In this document: in pieces, positions 50,512 to 52,031 of the stretch | Layout of the letters: each line of letters starts with the position of its first letter | How positions within the stretch are numbered: the first letter of the stretch is position 1 | DNA from: an uncultured Lachnospiraceae bacterium | GTDB taxonomy: Bacteria; Bacillota; Clostridia; Lachnospirales; Lachnospiraceae | Length of the DNA stretch: 52,031 bases | Assembly: GCA_947630875.1 (NCBI GenBank) | Contig: CANRJG010000011.1 | Location: forward strand, 1 to 52,031 | Direction: 5' to 3' | Notes under the pieces: generated by a model | Told to the model about the DNA's origin: nothing | Database searches by the model: none | Seen by the model: the letters and a program-made list of their open reading frames with translations, nothing else | Made by a program: the position numbers and the translations under genes

Positions 50512-52031
50512 TTATTCGACTGTCAGATCATCTACGACAGTTACGTCTGTCTTAGGTGTTGTATACTGATCAAATTCGTTTGCCGGAGATGCTTTCAAGG
50601 TAGCACCAAATGCATTTACATAAGCATCTTTGCAGCCTTTCGGAACATGAATGACAAGACCATCTGTTTCCATGAACAACTGTCCGATTTCATCTCCACC
50701 AGCTGTAATTGCTGCAATCGTTTGCGGAGCATTCTTGCTGTAGAAATTAATCGTTTTTAATGAAGTTGCCTTGCTGAAAACTTTTTTCCCGATCTCAGTA
50801 ATGTCTCCCATGATATCAATAGACGTCAGTGCCGTACAGTTATTAAAAAGCTGCTGATTCAGAACAGTTACGCCTTTAGGAATCGTTATTTTTTCAAGCT
50901 TTCCACAATTTTGAAATGCCTGCTGTCCGATACTTTGCAGGTTTTCGGACAGAACAACTTCTTTCAAAGCTTTCATTTGATAGAAAGTTTGTTTTCCAAG
51001 TTCCGTAACAGAATCGGGAATCGTTACCTTGGTAACCGTATTGTTGCTGCTTACACCAAGGAGATTTCTGCCCTGTGAAGGTATGATTGCGGTTACAGAT
51101 TTGCCATTGGCATCAGCAGAAGGGAATGTTACGACCGTTTCGGTTCCTTTATATTGTGTAATTTTGACGTTTTCAGTTCCTTCTATGTCTGCAAACACAT
51201 ATTCATCTAACAGATCATTAACAACCGGAATGTTATACTGTTTGCCCTCTGCATCTGTTACACCATTGGGCTGAAGCATTTCTCCAAAGGCTGCTTCATA
51301 TGCGGCTTTCTTTCCATACGGTACATTAATAACTGATTTAACCTTTGCAGAACTGTTCTTCTGGAAGAATTCCTTCAAAGGATTATCCTTTTCGGTTTTA
51401 TTAGTCGCTTCTGCTGTGAATGCAGGAACTTCACCGTAGAAGTAAATGTTTTCAAGGGCATCACATTTCTGGAATACATTCTTTCCAAACTCAACGCCGT
51501 CAGCATAAACTTTTACTTCTGCCAGAGCAGGATTTTCTGAAAACGCCTGTTTTCCTACGGTTTTGGTTGCTTTCGGGATAGAAACTGTTGTGATGGCATT
51601 TTTATAGAAAGCTTTTTCACCGATTGCTGTAACAGCATCAGGGATGTTGACATCAGCCAGGTTCTTGAACTGGGAGAAGGTGAATCCGCCGATCTCTGTT
51701 ACAGTTGCGGGAATAACAACTTTCGTTACCGTTGCATGCTTATCATTCCAGTCACCAAAGATGTTGCAGGATGTCTTTCCATCACTGGTAGGGATAATAG
51801 CAACAACCGTTTTCTCATCGATCTTATCCGGAATCGTAAGAGTAGCAGTTTCCTCTTTGAGGTACTTAACAACGGTTACATTTCCTTCTAAGTCTTCCGT
51901 GTACTGCCAGGTTTCGTCTTTGGAGGTATACAGCATTTCCTTAACAGGAATGACATACTGTTTGCCCTCTGCATCTGTTACACCATTGGGCTGAAGCATT
52001 TCTCCAAAGGCTGCTTCATATGCGGCTTTCT
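50512..52031 (-). CDS. BspA-type leucine-rich-repeat surface protein (5' partial)
   Basis: The frame is open from the window edge to TAA at 50512-50514; an internal ATG at 51999 is not the start, because the frame continues upstream into KAAYEAAFGE, which repeats an internal segment. It consists of BspA-type repeats of about 22 residues (VTKVVIPATVTEIGGFTFSQ, LADVNIPDAVTAIGEKAF, LEKITIPKGVTVLN) grouped in modules of about 240 residues. BspA-like proteins are secreted or surface adhesins. The C terminus (TDVTVVDDLTVE) has no sorting signal or membrane helix. Codons are clearly more AT-rich than in neighbouring genes. The N terminus lies beyond the window. Confidence 0.85.
   Translation of the reverse strand, partial: KAAYEAAFGEMLQPNGVTDAEGKQYVIPVKEMLYTSKDETWQYTEDLEGNVTVVKYLKEETATLTIPDKIDEKTVVAIIPTSDGKTSCNIFGDWNDKHATVTKVVIPATVTEIGGFTFSQFKNLADVNIPDAVTAIGEKAFYKNAITTVSIPKATKTVGKQAFSENPALAEVKVYADGVEFGKNVFQKCDALENIYFYGEVPAFTAEATNKTEKDNPLKEFFQKNSSAKVKSVINVPYGKKAAYEAAFGEMLQPNGVTDAEGKQYNIPVVNDLLDEYVFADIEGTENVKITQYKGTETVVTFPSADANGKSVTAIIPSQGRNLLGVSSNNTVTKVTIPDSVTELGKQTFYQMKALKEVVLSENLQSIGQQAFQNCGKLEKITIPKGVTVLNQQLFNNCTALTSIDIMGDITEIGKKVFSKATSLKTINFYSKNAPQTIAAITAGGDEIGQLFMETDGLVIHVPKGCKDAYVNAFGATLKASPANEFDQYTTPKTDVTVVDDLTVE
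51229..52031 (-). repeat. Direct repeat with 720-bp period in the LRR gene
   Basis: The 71 bp at 51241-51311 and 51961-52031 are identical, and a few bases before them nearly so. The 720-bp period equals 240 codons. The repeat encodes KAAYEAAFGEMLQPNGVTDA and EGKQY at a module boundary. The second copy is cut by the window end, so identity may go further. Confidence 0.9.

Overview
The window comes from an anaerobic, low-to-mid GC Gram-positive bacterium, most likely a gut-type member of the Clostridia (Eubacteriales). The evidence is a sortase-type TPTTGD surface anchor, an LCP wall ligase beside a polyprenyl glycosylphosphotransferase, an oxygen-sensitive class III ribonucleotide reductase, a dockerin-bearing secreted protein, strong AGGAGG ribosome binding sites, a tandem glycine riboswitch, and a soluble heterodisulfide-reductase-type redox cluster. 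No phage, insertion sequence, CRISPR array or rRNA operon is visible. The text below is read by eye; no similarity search was run.

Left part (1-18 kb) is mostly housekeeping. It holds the end of a cell-wall protein, an envelope operon on the minus strand (sugar transferase, LCP protein, AzlCD exporter), an HtrA-like protease, nrdDG under a textbook pair of NrdR boxes, a glycine-riboswitch-controlled Na+/alanine-glycine symporter, typA, a two-OB-fold SSB-like gene, dapB, a stand-alone AAA ATPase with helically phased promoter repeats, and gpmI.

Middle part (18-32 kb) is more accessory. It has two overlapping genes for MutS-like ATPases that both carry Asn in place of the usual Walker B Asp, a Nudix hydrolase with a structured upstream region facing an AAA_14/DUF4143 ATPase, a TSUP permease, a GH5 glucanase lipoprotein, a Ktr-type K+ uptake pair, cardiolipin synthase, two tRNAs (Val-GAC, Ala-GGC), a small coiled-coil protein, and a secreted dockerin / chagasin-like / serpin protein that seems to combine two protease-inhibitor folds.

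The most interesting region is 32.2-42.4 kb: hdrB-hdrC-hdrA-flxD-flxB-flxC-flxA, then a 2Fe-2S/4Fe-4S protein, a fumarate-reductase-like flavoprotein without the covalent-flavin His, and an AspT/SucE-type exchanger, tightly packed or overlapping. I read it as a candidate cytoplasmic flavin-based electron-bifurcating system that may couple NAD(P)H oxidation to ferredoxin reduction and to reduction of fumarate or a related enoate, with export of the dicarboxylate product. It is preceded by a consensus promoter and a strongly folded leader RNA of about 185 nt. Part of that leader recurs in the nrdD leader and, more weakly, in the mutS-like leader.

Right part (42-52 kb) holds a FeoA-FeoB fusion, purC-purF, a frameshifted aminoglycoside-phosphotransferase-like gene, a second Nudix hydrolase, a ZIP/GufA transporter, an SGNH hydrolase and a BspA-type leucine-rich-repeat protein built of 240-residue modules that runs off the window.
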